Part shown: positions 22,386 through 31,430 of the stretch, piece after piece
Layout: each line of letters starts with the position of its first letter
Position numbering within the stretch: the stretch's first letter is position 1
Source of the DNA: Myxococcales bacterium
Lineage (GTDB): Bacteria > Myxococcota_A > Bradymonadia > UBA4248
Length of the DNA stretch: 35,778 bases
NCBI GenBank assembly: GCA_004554395.1
Contig: SFMP01000189.1
Coordinates: 1-35,778, forward strand
Reading direction: 5' to 3'
Made by a program: the position numbers and the translations under genes
Notes under the pieces: generated by a model
The model's input: the letters and a program-made list of their open reading frames with translations, nothing else
Database searches by the model: none
What the model was told of the DNA's origin: nothing

Positions 22386-23336
22386 ATGAAAAAATTAGCT
22401 TGGTTACTCGGTGCTGTTGCTTTGGTTGGTTTGTCGGCTTGCGATGACGACGAAAACAATTGCGGTAATGTCAATTGCGATGAATCTGCTCCGCTTTGCG
22501 TTCTCGCCAACAACAACAAAGCTAACGTTGACGTCTGTTTAGCAAAAGATAAAGAGCCTGTATACAACCAGTGTGGACACGACAAAGCCCAAGATGTTGC
22601 CACAATGTGGTACGATAATGGTGCCTGCACAACGCGCTACACGGGTTCATGTGAAAGCGACAGCCAATGCGAAAGCGATCAGGTTTGTGATACGGTGAAC
22701 AAACAATGCGTCGCCAAAACTGGTTCCCAAAAACCCAGACTCGTCCGTATCGATGATTTGACGGAATTGAATGACAACGATAAAAAGAATGGCGACGATC
22801 CGGGAGCAGATATCGATACAGTCGTTTTGACAAAAGCTAGCGGAAAAGCTGTTTACGTCACAGAAGTCAATGGATTCAAGCGTGGCGACGGCAAATCAGC
22901 TCAAGGTGAAGACTATAGCATCGCAGCCAACCCGCAAGCAGTTGTCGGTGCCCCGAGTTCATTCGTCGACTATCCGACAGACACCAAGAATTGCTACTAC
23001 TACAAAAAGGACACAGATCCGAATGCTTCTCCCGTTCGTCCGTTCGTTTCGCTCGGCGGTAAAGGTGGCTACATCGTCGTCGTCATGGGCGAAGATATCG
23101 AAGCTGGCGATACGTTGAACGTCCTCGAATTAGGTGGTTGCACGCTTCAAAATACAAAAGATAAAAAAACGCAAGTCACAACGGGAAAAGAAGCCGTGAA
23201 AGTCCAAGTCTCCATTAGTGGTAAAGATGGCGATTGGGCACTCGTCGGTGATTCGTCAAGTAGAGTCACGGAAACAGATTACACGGGTATTTTCTCTGTG
23301 AAAATTTCCGATAATATGCTCAAAGATGCGAAGTAA
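22386..23336 (+). CDS. Cys-rich surface lipoprotein of unknown function
   Basis: The 316 residues start with a textbook lipoprotein signal (MKKLAWLLGAVALVGLSAC, lipidated Cys19) followed by Asp-Asp-Asp. In E. coli an Asp at +2 means inner-membrane retention, but that rule may not hold in this lineage. Residues 20-115 are Cys-rich, including SCESDSQCESDQVCD, a Cys-spacing style common in lipoproteins of these bacteria. The C-terminal part looks like a beta-rich domain (PFVSLGGKGGYIVVVMG, GDTLNVLELGG), weakly like the LGG-G domains of myxobacterial exported proteins; no firm family. It has its own promoter and terminator, so it is monocistronic, and the start is fixed by AAGGAG. Confidence 0.88.
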   Translation: MKKLAWLLGAVALVGLSACDDDENNCGNVNCDESAPLCVLANNNKANVDVCLAKDKEPVYNQCGHDKAQDVATMWYDNGACTTRYTGSCESDSQCESDQVCDTVNKQCVAKTGSQKPRLVRIDDLTELNDNDKKNGDDPGADIDTVVLTKASGKAVYVTEVNGFKRGDGKSAQGEDYSIAANPQAVVGAPSSFVDYPTDTKNCYYYKKDTDPNASPVRPFVSLGGKGGYIVVVMGEDIEAGDTLNVLELGGCTLQNTKDKKTQVTTGKEAVKVQVSISGKDGDWALVGDSSSRVTETDYTGIFSVKISDNMLKDAK

Positions 23337-23373
23337 TTTGTTCGCTCATCTTGCCTAGTATTTCTTAGGCGAT

Positions 23374-23408
23374 TAGCCCCCAGCCCTCGGGTTTTGGGGG
23401 CTTTTTTT
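23374..23408 (+). terminator. rho-independent terminator after the lipoprotein gene
   Basis: AGCCCCC pairs with GGGGGCT, with a small inner CCC/GGG stem in the loop, followed by seven T. It lies about 40 bases past the stop. Confidence 0.9.
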
Positions 23409-23525
23409 GCGCCTTGCCGTCTCGAAACGCGGGCGGCGATGTGCGTTTTTGTCCTATTCGAGCTTGGATTTTGGTATACGGATTTGCGCAATTTTGGATG
23501 CGCAGCTTTGTTTATGGGAGAATCC

Positions 23526-24959
23526 ATGATCGATCGAAATATCTTTCGCGCCTACGATATCCGAGGCGATGTTGCCACACAACTCACGGGCGACGTCGCC
23601 TATTCCATCGGTTTGGCGCTAGGCATCACGCATTTCGAAGCAGGGGCGCGTATTGGCGTCGGGCGCGACGCCCGCACGTCGTCGCCCGAATTGTCGCAAC
23701 GCCTCATCGATGGGCTCGTCGCACAGGGCATCGATGTCGTCGATTTGGGCATGATTACGACGCCAATGTCTTATTACGCCATGCGTTGCCCCAATCTCGG
23801 CGCCACCCCCGACATACCTAGCTCGGCGCAGCCCATGGCGGGTAGCGTCATGATCACGGGTTCGCACAACCCTGCCAACGAAAACGGGCTCAAGATATGC
23901 AAAGGTACGTCGTCGTTTTTGCGCGACGATATCGTCGCTCTATACGAAGCTATTGCCAATGGCACGGCGCGCGAAAAGGGCGGAAACCCCGGCTGCGTCG
24001 TTGCGCACGACGTCTCCGATGCCTATTGTGCCGATATTTGGAATCGCCTATCGGTATCGCGCAAATTGCGCATCGTCGTCGATGCCGGCAACGGCGTTGC
24101 CGGTCCAATTGCGCTACGCGTTTTGTCGCATTACGCCAATATTACACCGCTTTATTGCGATCCCGATGGGCGGTTTCCGCATCATCACCCCGATCCATCG
24201 GTCGAGGCAAATCTGGCAGATTGCCGCGCTAAAGTTCTCGAAACGGGAGCCGATCTGGGCATTGCATTCGATGGCGATGGCGATCGCATCGGCGTCGTCG
24301 ATGCATCGGGGGCGATTATCGCCGCCGATAGGTTGCTCGTCTTATTGGCGCGCGATGCGCTCGCCATCGCCCCGCATTCGACGATATTGGGCGATGTCAA
24401 ATGTTCTAAATTTACGTTCGACGATATTGCGAAACACGGCGGCACGCCGTGTATGACGAAAACGGGGCATGCCCTCATCAAGGCAAAGATTCGCGAAACG
24501 CATGCGGCTTTGGCAGGCGAAATGAGTGGTCACTTTTTCTTCAACGAGAATTGGTATGGCTTCGACGATGCCGTCTATACGGCGGCGCGGTTGTGTCAGA
24601 TTCGATCGAGATCGTCTCGGTCGATCGAAGAAATGCTAGCCGATTTGCCGCCGTCGTGTGCAACGCCCGAGTTGCGTCTGTCGTGCAACGACGACGCGAA
24701 ATTTGCCCTTTCCGATGCCGTATGCGCTTATTATTCGGCGCGTTATCCGACGTGCGCCCTCGACGGGGCTCGCGTCGATTTCCCCAATGGTTGGGCACTC
24801 GTCAGGGCATCGAATACGCAACCCGTCATCGTCGCCCGCGTCGAGGGTGCCTCGCACGACGATACACGCGCGATATGCGACGATCTCGCTCGCGTCATCG
24901 ACGAAATCGCTCGCGGCGTCGGCGCACAAATCGATTTAACTCCTCTTCGCAAGGTCTAA
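23526..24959 (+). CDS. phosphomannomutase / phosphoglucomutase
   Basis: The 477 residues form an alpha-D-phosphohexomutase, interconverting hexose 1- and 6-phosphates for sugar-nucleotide and envelope polysaccharide synthesis. The N-terminus IFRAYDIRGDVATQLT is typical of the AlgC/ManB group. The phosphoserine loop is TGSHNP with S113, the metal loop is DGDGDR at 249-254, the sugar-binding loop is GEMSGH at 331-336 and the phosphate-binding loop is RASNTQP at 427-433. A short extra stretch (LGATPDIPSSAQPMA) precedes the serine loop. Sequence alone does not say whether mannose or glucose is preferred. GGGAG precedes the ATG. It heads an operon with the next two genes, three bases from the first. 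Confidence 0.95.
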   Translation: MIDRNIFRAYDIRGDVATQLTGDVAYSIGLALGITHFEAGARIGVGRDARTSSPELSQRLIDGLVAQGIDVVDLGMITTPMSYYAMRCPNLGATPDIPSSAQPMAGSVMITGSHNPANENGLKICKGTSSFLRDDIVALYEAIANGTAREKGGNPGCVVAHDVSDAYCADIWNRLSVSRKLRIVVDAGNGVAGPIALRVLSHYANITPLYCDPDGRFPHHHPDPSVEANLADCRAKVLETGADLGIAFDGDGDRIGVVDASGAIIAADRLLVLLARDALAIAPHSTILGDVKCSKFTFDDIAKHGGTPCMTKTGHALIKAKIRETHAALAGEMSGHFFFNENWYGFDDAVYTAARLCQIRSRSSRSIEEMLADLPPSCATPELRLSCNDDAKFALSDAVCAYYSARYPTCALDGARVDFPNGWALVRASNTQPVIVARVEGASHDDTRAICDDLARVIDEIARGVGAQIDLTPLRKV

Positions 24960-24962
24960 ATC

Positions 24963-25916
24963 ATGCAGACATCATCGCCTTCCAATGATCGACTATCGTT
25001 TCGCATCGGCGCACTATGCCTTTGCTTCACGGCGCTTTGCGCTGGGTGTAGCGATAAATCCAATGCGCCCGATGCGACTGAACGAGAAGACGTCGTCTTG
25101 GCTCAGATCAATGGGCAACCGCTCACGCAACGCGATTTCGAGCGTAGTCAAGCGTGGTTGCCATCGTTTGCCCGACAACTCGACGCGAGCAATAACATCG
25201 ACGTATCGAGATTTTGGAGCCTCGTACAACTCGTGCGCATCGCCCAAGATGCCGAAGAAAAATCGATACTCTCCGATGCCGAACGAAGCCTAGCCATTAA
25301 AGAGGCTTTGGCAGCGCATAATATTCAATCGATCGTCGATCCCGATTTCGTCGTCACCGACGACGCGATTGCGCAATATCTGGCTCAACACGGCGATTCG
25401 CTCAAAGATCCTGCCGCCTATACGGTCAACTATGCACTCGTCAAAAATGCCAATCGCGTGCCCATGCTCTATTATGGATGGCACTTCGCACGCGGAGCGC
25501 AATTGGGATACAATTTTACAAAGAGCGAACCACTGCCAAAGACGCGCGTTGCAGGCATTGGACAAACCCAAAACGAAGCAGGTCGCCCGATCGATGGGCG
25601 TCAGTTCAACTTCGTCTACGTCAGAACGATGCAAGAAGACGACGAATCGCCCGCACAAATCGGACCGTTTACGGCCTCCGACGACGTCCTCTTTTCGTGT
25701 CAAAAGACGATTTCGATACTCGAGACGGCAGAAGTCGGACTGCCCATAGCGAGCGATTTGGCGTGCTCGGGGCAATGGCATGCCTTTGTCATACCTGCTT
25801 GGAAACGCGCTGCGGCAAAAATGGACGACGACAAAGCTCGCCAAATTGCCATCGAAAATATACGACGCGACCATAACGAGGCGTATCGTGCCGAAAAATT
25901 GGGAGATAACAAATGA
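24963..25916 (+). CDS. exported SurA-N / PpiC-type chaperone-like lipoprotein
   Basis: The 317 residues begin with a signal sequence ending LCAGC (Cys29, with a non-canonical residue at -3), so lipidation is likely but not certain. Next comes VVLAQINGQPLTQRDFERS, the opening strand and helix of the SurA/PrsA/PpiD N-terminal chaperone domain. Helices to about residue 140 carry the DDAIAQYLAQHGDSL pattern that normally leads into the peptidyl-prolyl isomerase domain. What follows (AAYTVNYALVKNANRV...) is partly parvulin-like, but I cannot see a full active site. A role in folding envelope proteins is inferred. Its stop overlaps the dnaE start (ATGA), so the two are translationally coupled, an odd partnership. 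Confidence 0.75.
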   Translation: MQTSSPSNDRLSFRIGALCLCFTALCAGCSDKSNAPDATEREDVVLAQINGQPLTQRDFERSQAWLPSFARQLDASNNIDVSRFWSLVQLVRIAQDAEEKSILSDAERSLAIKEALAAHNIQSIVDPDFVVTDDAIAQYLAQHGDSLKDPAAYTVNYALVKNANRVPMLYYGWHFARGAQLGYNFTKSEPLPKTRVAGIGQTQNEAGRPIDGRQFNFVYVRTMQEDDESPAQIGPFTASDDVLFSCQKTISILETAEVGLPIASDLACSGQWHAFVIPAWKRAAAKMDDDKARQIAIENIRRDHNEAYRAEKLGDNK

Positions 25917-28900
25917 GCGGTTTCGTCCATCTTCACGTCCATTCTCAATATAGCATTAACGATGGCGCCATTCGCGTAAAACCATTGTGCGAAGAAATCG
26001 CCAAACGCGATGTCAAGATGGTCGCCATTACCGATCACGGCGTGATGCATGGTTGCGTCGATTTTATCAATAAAGCAAAGCCATACGGCATTAAACCCAT
26101 CTTGGGCTGTGAATTCAACGTTTCGGGGTGTTTGCCCGATAGCCCCGAAAAGCTGTTTCACCTCACGGCAATATGCCGCACACTCGACGGATATAAAAAC
26201 GCGCTAGCGCTCATATCGCGAGCCAATATCGAATGTTATCACGCCGAAACGGGCATTGGAACGCTCAAATTCGAATGGTTCAAAGACCACGCCCAAGGTT
26301 TGACGATTTTGAGCGGCGATTTGGGCAGTGAATTGGCACAAACCGTACTTCGCGACGGCGATATCGATGCCGTCGTCAAACAAATGCGCGATACGTTTGA
26401 GCCTGGCGAGTTTTATCTCGAAATGATGGATAATTCTTTTGAGTTGCAAAAACGCGTCAATGCTTGTTATCGCGAAAACGCGAAGCGCTGGGATTTGCCG
26501 CTCGTGGCGACGAACGATTGCCATTATTTGCGAAAAGACGAGGCATTTGCACATGCCGTTCTCGTCTGCAACAGCATGAAAAAGATCGTCGATGAAGCCG
26601 AGTTGCGTTCATTTGTCGTCGACGACTTTTATCTCAAAACCGACGAAGAAATGTATTCGGCGTTTAAAGACACGCCCGAGGCGTGCGAAAATACGGTCAA
26701 AATCGCCGAATCCGTCGATTGCCCTGTTCGCCTTGGCCCCGTCTTTTTGCCACAATACAAAGTTCCAAAAGAATTCCTAGAATCGCACGAAATTACCGAT
26801 CCGCATACGGGCGTACACGAGTATTTTAAAGAAGTCGCGCGAAACGGACTCGCCAAACGACTCGAATCGTTCAAAGCATCGGGCAAATCTGTCGATGAAA
26901 AAGTCTATTGGGAGAGACTCGAGCGAGAAATCGACGTCATCACGCAGATGGACTTTCCCGGATACTTCCTCATCGTTTGGGATTTTATCCATTGGGCAAA
27001 GATGCACGATATCCCCGTAGGCCCAGGGCGTGGTTCGGGTGCGGGATCGCTCGTCGCCTATTCGATGACGATTACCGACCTCGATCCGTTGCCGTTTTCG
27101 TTGCTCTTCGAGCGATTTCTCAATCCCGAACGCGTCAGCATGCCCGACTTCGACGTCGACTTTTGCATGGAACGGCGTACCGAAGTCATCAAATACGTAA
27201 CCGAGCATTATGGCGTCAATAACGTCGCCCAAATTGCGACGTTTGGCGCACTCAAAGCGAAAGCTGCACTCAATTCAGTCGGGCGCGTGCTCGGTTTTAC
27301 GCCCCAAGAGTTGCGCAATATTACGAAGTTCATCCCCGATGGGCTCATGGCCGACTCGCATACGATTACGCTCGATGCCGCACTCAATGGTAGCGAAAAA
27401 CAAGGCACAAAACCGATCAAAGAAATCCGCGAACTCCTCGACGCCGATCCGCGCTACGCGCTTTTGTATAAAACGGCACTCGAAGTCGAAGATTTGTTTT
27501 GCCAAACGGGTATGCATGCCGCCGGTATCGTCATCTCCGAAGGTCCACTCTGGGATTATGTCCCCGTATTTCGCGGCGCCAATGGCGAAATCGTCGCACA
27601 ATATGCCAAAGCCGAAGTCGAAGAAGCGGGGCTCGTCAAATTCGACTTCTTGGGGCTCAAAACGCTCACCGTGCTCCAATATGCCATGCGCTATGTCAAC
27701 CATACGCGCGAAAAGCGAGGCGAAGAACCGCTCGATCTAGGGCTCATCAAGCTCGACGATCCCAATATCTACCGCATGATATCGCAAGGAAAGACGACGG
27801 GCGTCTTTCAGCTCGAATCGACGGGCTTTACAAAACTTCTCACGCGACTCAAACCCGATTGCTTCGAAGATCTCGTCGCCGCCGTCGCCCTGTTCCGACC
27901 GGGCCCGATGGGCACCGGCATGATGGATCAATTCGTCGATTGCAAAAATGGTCTTCGAGAAATCGAATATCCTCACGAATTATTATCGGGTATTCTCAAA
28001 GAAACATACGGCGTCTTCGTCTACCAAGAGCAAGTCATGCAGGCGGCTCAGATCATGGCAGGATATACGCTCGGCGGCGCAGATATCATGCGCCGTGCCA
28101 TGGGTAAGAAAAAAATCGAAGAGATGAACAAGCAACGCGCCATCTTCGTCGCCGGATCGGTCAAAAAAGGCGTCGAAGAAAAACGCGCCGGCGAAATCTT
28201 CGATCTCATCGCAGGATTTGCCAAATACGGCTTTAACAAAAGCCACTCGGCAGCATACGCCCTCATCACCTATCAAACGGCTTATCTCAAGTATTACTAC
28301 CCCTCCGAGCTCTATGCCGCACTCATGACGTGCGACCAAGATAACCCAGCAAAAGTCATCCGAACGATCAACGATGCTCGCAATAACCGCATCAAAGTTT
28401 TGCCCCCCGATATCAACGAATCGCAATCGCAATTTAGCGTCGATAATGGATGCGTGCGCTTCGGATTAGCTGGAATCAAAGGCGTCGGCGAAGCTGCGCT
28501 CGAATCGGTCTTTGCTACGCGCGAAAAAGACGGCGTCTTCAAAAGCATGTTCGATTTCTGCGAACGCGTCGATTTGCGCGTCAATAAACGCGTCATCGAA
28601 GCACTCATCCAATCGGGCGCTTTCGATTCGCTCAGCCCCATACCTCTGCGAAATATCATCGACATCGGCAAAGCACGAGCCATGATGTTTGCCACAGTAC
28701 AAACGGCACTCGATCGCGCCAAAAAAACGCGCGAAGACCGCGAAAAAAAGCAGACTTCGCTCTTCGGTCTCTTTGCCAAAGACCCAAGCGTCGATTCCGT
28801 CGCGGCAAGCGCCTTCGAAGAACGATACGATAAAGCAGAACCTTGGAACGAAAATACCGTTCTCGAACACGAATTCGAACTCATCGGATACTTCGTATCG

Positions 28901-29527
28901 GGACACCCGCTCGACCATTATCGGCAAGAATGCGAAAGATTTGCCTCTCATCACACTTGCGATCTCATCAATTTGCCCGAAGAACGACGCGATTTTAAGG
29001 GAAAACAAAATCAGCGATCGATCAGCTTATGCGGCATTTTAAAAGGCGCTACCGTGCGCAATACGAAATCGGAAACGAAGATGGCAGAGGGCATGCTCGA
29101 AGATATGTTCGGGCAAGTCAAATTCCTCTGCTTCCAAAAAACACTCGACAAAATCGGCACAGAATGCTTCGCCACCGACAAACCCGTCCGCATGACCGGA
29201 TGGCTCAAAGTCGAAGGCGGAGGCGAAGATGAAGAGAGAAAAGTCGAATTATTCGTCGATGGCGTCGAATTGCTCTCGGAAGTCAGAAATCGAACGATCG
29301 AACACATCCTCTTCATCCTTCGAAGCGACGGCGAATATCCCGAAAACGTCGCCGAACGACTCGCTCATTGCCTCGAATCGGCTCCCGGCAATACGCAATG
29401 TTACTTGCGCTATGTCGACGGCGACGCCGAAGCAAGCATGAGAATACCCCTCAAAATCCACCTCAGCGATGAACTCTTGGCCGAAGTCGATCAATTATTG
29501 GGCTATGAAGCCTACGTCATTAAATAA
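25913..29527 (+). CDS. dnaE: DNA polymerase III alpha subunit
   Basis: This is the replicative polymerase (C-family, DnaE type). The 1204 residues are of normal size. The PHP domain opens FVHLHVHSQYSINDGA with ITDHG at 39-43 and ATNDCHYL further on, so several metal ligands are kept. The catalytic palm has GPGRGSGAGS and PDFDVDF with D412 and D414. The fingers and HhH region are recognisable (VLPPDINESQSQF, FGLAGIKGVGEAAL), and an OB-fold begins near residue 1035. Start and end are fixed by ATGA overlap with the lipoprotein gene and by the in-frame stop. It is the third gene of the mutase/lipoprotein/dnaE operon and points toward oriC, head-on to replication. Confidence 0.98.
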   Translation: MSGFVHLHVHSQYSINDGAIRVKPLCEEIAKRDVKMVAITDHGVMHGCVDFINKAKPYGIKPILGCEFNVSGCLPDSPEKLFHLTAICRTLDGYKNALALISRANIECYHAETGIGTLKFEWFKDHAQGLTILSGDLGSELAQTVLRDGDIDAVVKQMRDTFEPGEFYLEMMDNSFELQKRVNACYRENAKRWDLPLVATNDCHYLRKDEAFAHAVLVCNSMKKIVDEAELRSFVVDDFYLKTDEEMYSAFKDTPEACENTVKIAESVDCPVRLGPVFLPQYKVPKEFLESHEITDPHTGVHEYFKEVARNGLAKRLESFKASGKSVDEKVYWERLEREIDVITQMDFPGYFLIVWDFIHWAKMHDIPVGPGRGSGAGSLVAYSMTITDLDPLPFSLLFERFLNPERVSMPDFDVDFCMERRTEVIKYVTEHYGVNNVAQIATFGALKAKAALNSVGRVLGFTPQELRNITKFIPDGLMADSHTITLDAALNGSEKQGTKPIKEIRELLDADPRYALLYKTALEVEDLFCQTGMHAAGIVISEGPLWDYVPVFRGANGEIVAQYAKAEVEEAGLVKFDFLGLKTLTVLQYAMRYVNHTREKRGEEPLDLGLIKLDDPNIYRMISQGKTTGVFQLESTGFTKLLTRLKPDCFEDLVAAVALFRPGPMGTGMMDQFVDCKNGLREIEYPHELLSGILKETYGVFVYQEQVMQAAQIMAGYTLGGADIMRRAMGKKKIEEMNKQRAIFVAGSVKKGVEEKRAGEIFDLIAGFAKYGFNKSHSAAYALITYQTAYLKYYYPSELYAALMTCDQDNPAKVIRTINDARNNRIKVLPPDINESQSQFSVDNGCVRFGLAGIKGVGEAALESVFATREKDGVFKSMFDFCERVDLRVNKRVIEALIQSGAFDSLSPIPLRNIIDIGKARAMMFATVQTALDRAKKTREDREKKQTSLFGLFAKDPSVDSVAASAFEERYDKAEPWNENTVLEHEFELIGYFVSGHPLDHYRQECERFASHHTCDLINLPEERRDFKGKQNQRSISLCGILKGATVRNTKSETKMAEGMLEDMFGQVKFLCFQKTLDKIGTECFATDKPVRMTGWLKVEGGGEDEERKVELFVDGVELLSEVRNRTIEHILFILRSDGEYPENVAERLAHCLESAPGNTQCYLRYVDGDAEASMRIPLKIHLSDELLAEVDQLLGYEAYVIK

Positions 29528-29598
29528 ATTATCTCTTCCTACAAGGTCTTGAATACTACGGGTTTACTTGCCCGCATCGAGCGTGAAATCGTATTATT

Positions 29599-29627
29599 TT
29601 GACTAAACTGGCGAAATCGCATTTAAT
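29599..29627 (+). promoter_or_regulatory. candidate sigma-70-type promoter
   Basis: TTGACT at 29599-29604 and TTTAAT at 29622-29627 are exactly 17 bases apart, in the 159-base gap after dnaE. It would serve the small exported protein gene and probably the MoxR gene behind it. Confidence 0.6.
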
Positions 29628-29686
29628 CGCCGCGATATGCCATGGGTGCAGATTATGCCCAGTGGCGCTACCCAAGAGGATGTAAA

Positions 29687-30181
29687 ATGAAACAGTACTT
29701 AAAATGGTTGTTGGCCGGAGTTTTGGTCTTGAGCGTTTCGCCCGCATTTGCACAAGATGCACACGAAACCGAGGCACCTGCGCAACCCATAGCCCAAGCC
29801 GATGAAACGACCGAAACCGCGCAACAAGCGGCCCCCAAAGCCGACGATCCCGGCGATGTCATCGCCAATTATTTGTCGCAAATGGCCGCAATCCTAGAGG
29901 CAAATCAAGATACACCCGCCGCATTGATCGAAAAATTCGACGCCTTCATCAAAGAAAACGAAAAATCGATGCGCACGGCTTCGAAAAAATTCGACGAAAA
30001 ACTCAAATCGCTCAAATCGACCGATGCCGAAGTCTATCGCGAAACCGTACAACGCAAAATTACACCCGAACTCAATCGCGTCGTCAGCCTCCTCATTGAT
30101 TTCGGCAGCAAATACCCCACCGAAGCCGCTAAACTCGATTCCATGCTCAAAGTCGACGCCAAATACACCTACCAACAATAA
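29687..30181 (+). CDS. small exported alpha-helical protein, unknown
   Basis: The 164 residues begin with a clear signal peptide (MKQYLKWLLAGVLVLSVSPAF then A-QD, cut after AFA). An Ala/Glu/Thr/Pro-rich linker runs to about residue 60, and a helical, charge-rich region follows to the end (ALIEKFDAFIKENEKSM, KKFDEKLKSLKS, TPELNRVVSLLIDFGSKYP). There are no Cys residues and no recognised family. It most resembles small periplasmic helical proteins found in many envelope operons. AAGAGGA precedes the ATG. The MoxR gene follows 88 bases later without a terminator, so the two may be co-transcribed. Confidence 0.82.
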   Translation: MKQYLKWLLAGVLVLSVSPAFAQDAHETEAPAQPIAQADETTETAQQAAPKADDPGDVIANYLSQMAAILEANQDTPAALIEKFDAFIKENEKSMRTASKKFDEKLKSLKSTDAEVYRETVQRKITPELNRVVSLLIDFGSKYPTEAAKLDSMLKVDAKYTYQQ

Positions 30182-30269
30182 TCGCGACTATCGCCCCCCA
30201 CATCTCAATCAAACTCTCCGTGCTCAAAGCGCATGACAACGCCCTCGAGCACGGCTCTCTACGATAATC

Positions 30270-31178
30270 ATGACCGTCGACCACATCTGGTGCTACGACC
30301 AAGTTCAAAAACTCATCCAAAACATTCATACCGTGCTCAAAGGCCACGATAACGCCGTCGAACACGCCGTGATCTGTTTTATCGCCGGTGGCCACCTGCT
30401 CATCGAAGACGTTCCAGGCGTCGGAAAAACGACCCTAGCTCATGCCCTGGCTCGATCATCGGGCTTGTCGTATCGCCGACTTCAATTCACATCCGATATA
30501 TTGCCAAGCGATATATTGGGCGTCTCGGTCTACGACCCAAAATCCGCCGATTTCCACTTCTTCGATGGCCCAATCTTCACAAACGTCTTGCTCGCCGACG
30601 AAATCAATCGCGCCGAACCACGCGCACAAAGCGCCCTGCTCGAAGCCATGTTCGAACGACAAGTCAGCATCGACGGCACGACGAGACCTCTGCCCAATCC
30701 CTTCATGGTCATCGCAACGCAAAATCCCGTCGATCTATCGGGTACATTCCCCCTGCCCGATAGCCAACTCGACCGATTCCTCTTCCGCATCGAAATGGGA
30801 TACCCAAGCGACGATGCCGAATGGGAAATCCTCAAATCGCCAAAACTCACAAACGATATCACCCCCGTACTCGGCTTCGACGACGTCGAAAAATTACAAC
30901 AAAACGTCGATCTCGTTTTTGCAAGCGACGAAATTCTCAAAGAAATACAATCGATCGCACACAAAACCCGACAACACCCAGCACTAAGCGTCGGCATTTC
31001 AACGCGAGCGATGCTCGATCTCCTACACGTAGCTCGCGCCCGTGCCCTCGTCCATAACCGCGATTTCGTACTCCCCGACGACGTCTACACACTCGCCATT
31101 CCAACGCTCAGCCACCGAATACGCATCGCGCCACAATCGACCGCTATCGCCGAAGACATCATCGCCGAGATCATCTGA
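30270..31178 (+). CDS. MoxR-family AAA+ ATPase
   Basis: The 302 residues are a typical MoxR (AAA_3) ATPase: GGHLLIEDVPGVGKTT with Walker A at 46-54, VLLADEINRA as Walker B at about 106-115, VIATQNPVDLSGTFPLPDSQLDRFL around sensor 1 and the arginine-finger region, and the C-terminal lid with VGISTRAMLDLLHVARA. MoxR proteins act as chaperone-like activators, usually with von Willebrand factor A (VWA) or DUF58 partners in the next gene. Here no such partner follows; dnaA comes convergently. No good Shine-Dalgarno is seen before the ATG, so initiation is uncertain. A diverged copy of 37 bases of the gene's own 5' coding part lies just upstream. Confidence 0.94.
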   Translation: MTVDHIWCYDQVQKLIQNIHTVLKGHDNAVEHAVICFIAGGHLLIEDVPGVGKTTLAHALARSSGLSYRRLQFTSDILPSDILGVSVYDPKSADFHFFDGPIFTNVLLADEINRAEPRAQSALLEAMFERQVSIDGTTRPLPNPFMVIATQNPVDLSGTFPLPDSQLDRFLFRIEMGYPSDDAEWEILKSPKLTNDITPVLGFDDVEKLQQNVDLVFASDEILKEIQSIAHKTRQHPALSVGISTRAMLDLLHVARARALVHNRDFVLPDDVYTLAIPTLSHRIRIAPQSTAIAEDIIAEII

Positions 31179-31190
31179 TTTTCTTTTTTT

Positions 31191-31269
31191 GTGGGGGAAC
31201 CAGTCCCCCCGCGCCCCCCGCCAAAGGCGATTGACCCACGGCTATGCCGTTGGGCACAATCGCCTTTGG
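31191..31269. repeat. nested G/C hairpins between moxR-like gene and dnaA
   Basis: A first hairpin GGGGGAACCAGTCCCCC lies at about 31193-31209. A perfect 13-bp inverted repeat, CCAAAGGCGATTG at 31221-31233 and its complement at 31257-31269, encloses a second stem, CCCA/CGGC with GCCG/TGGG. The order resembles 16056-16100 and the dispersed elements at 422 and 34130. A 15-base string GTTTTTAGGTGATCA is repeated at about 31309 and 31350. No gene is seen in 31179-31430. Confidence 0.75.
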
Positions 31270-31430
31270 CCGCATGGGAGGGAAATAGGGAGCTTGGGTT
31301 TTTACTTCGTTTTTAGGTGATCACGGACTGAGGGTTTTTAGTTTTTGATTTGTTTTTAGGTGATCACAGGCCTGGAGTTTTTGCTCTGCTCCTAAGCCCT
31401 ATGTGGGGCTTGGGGAGAGATCAAAATATA

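Noticed and set aside
30218..30269. Upstream extension of the MoxR gene to include the similar coding segment
   Set aside because: A stop codon follows in that frame before the MoxR ATG, so it is a remnant and not part of the protein.
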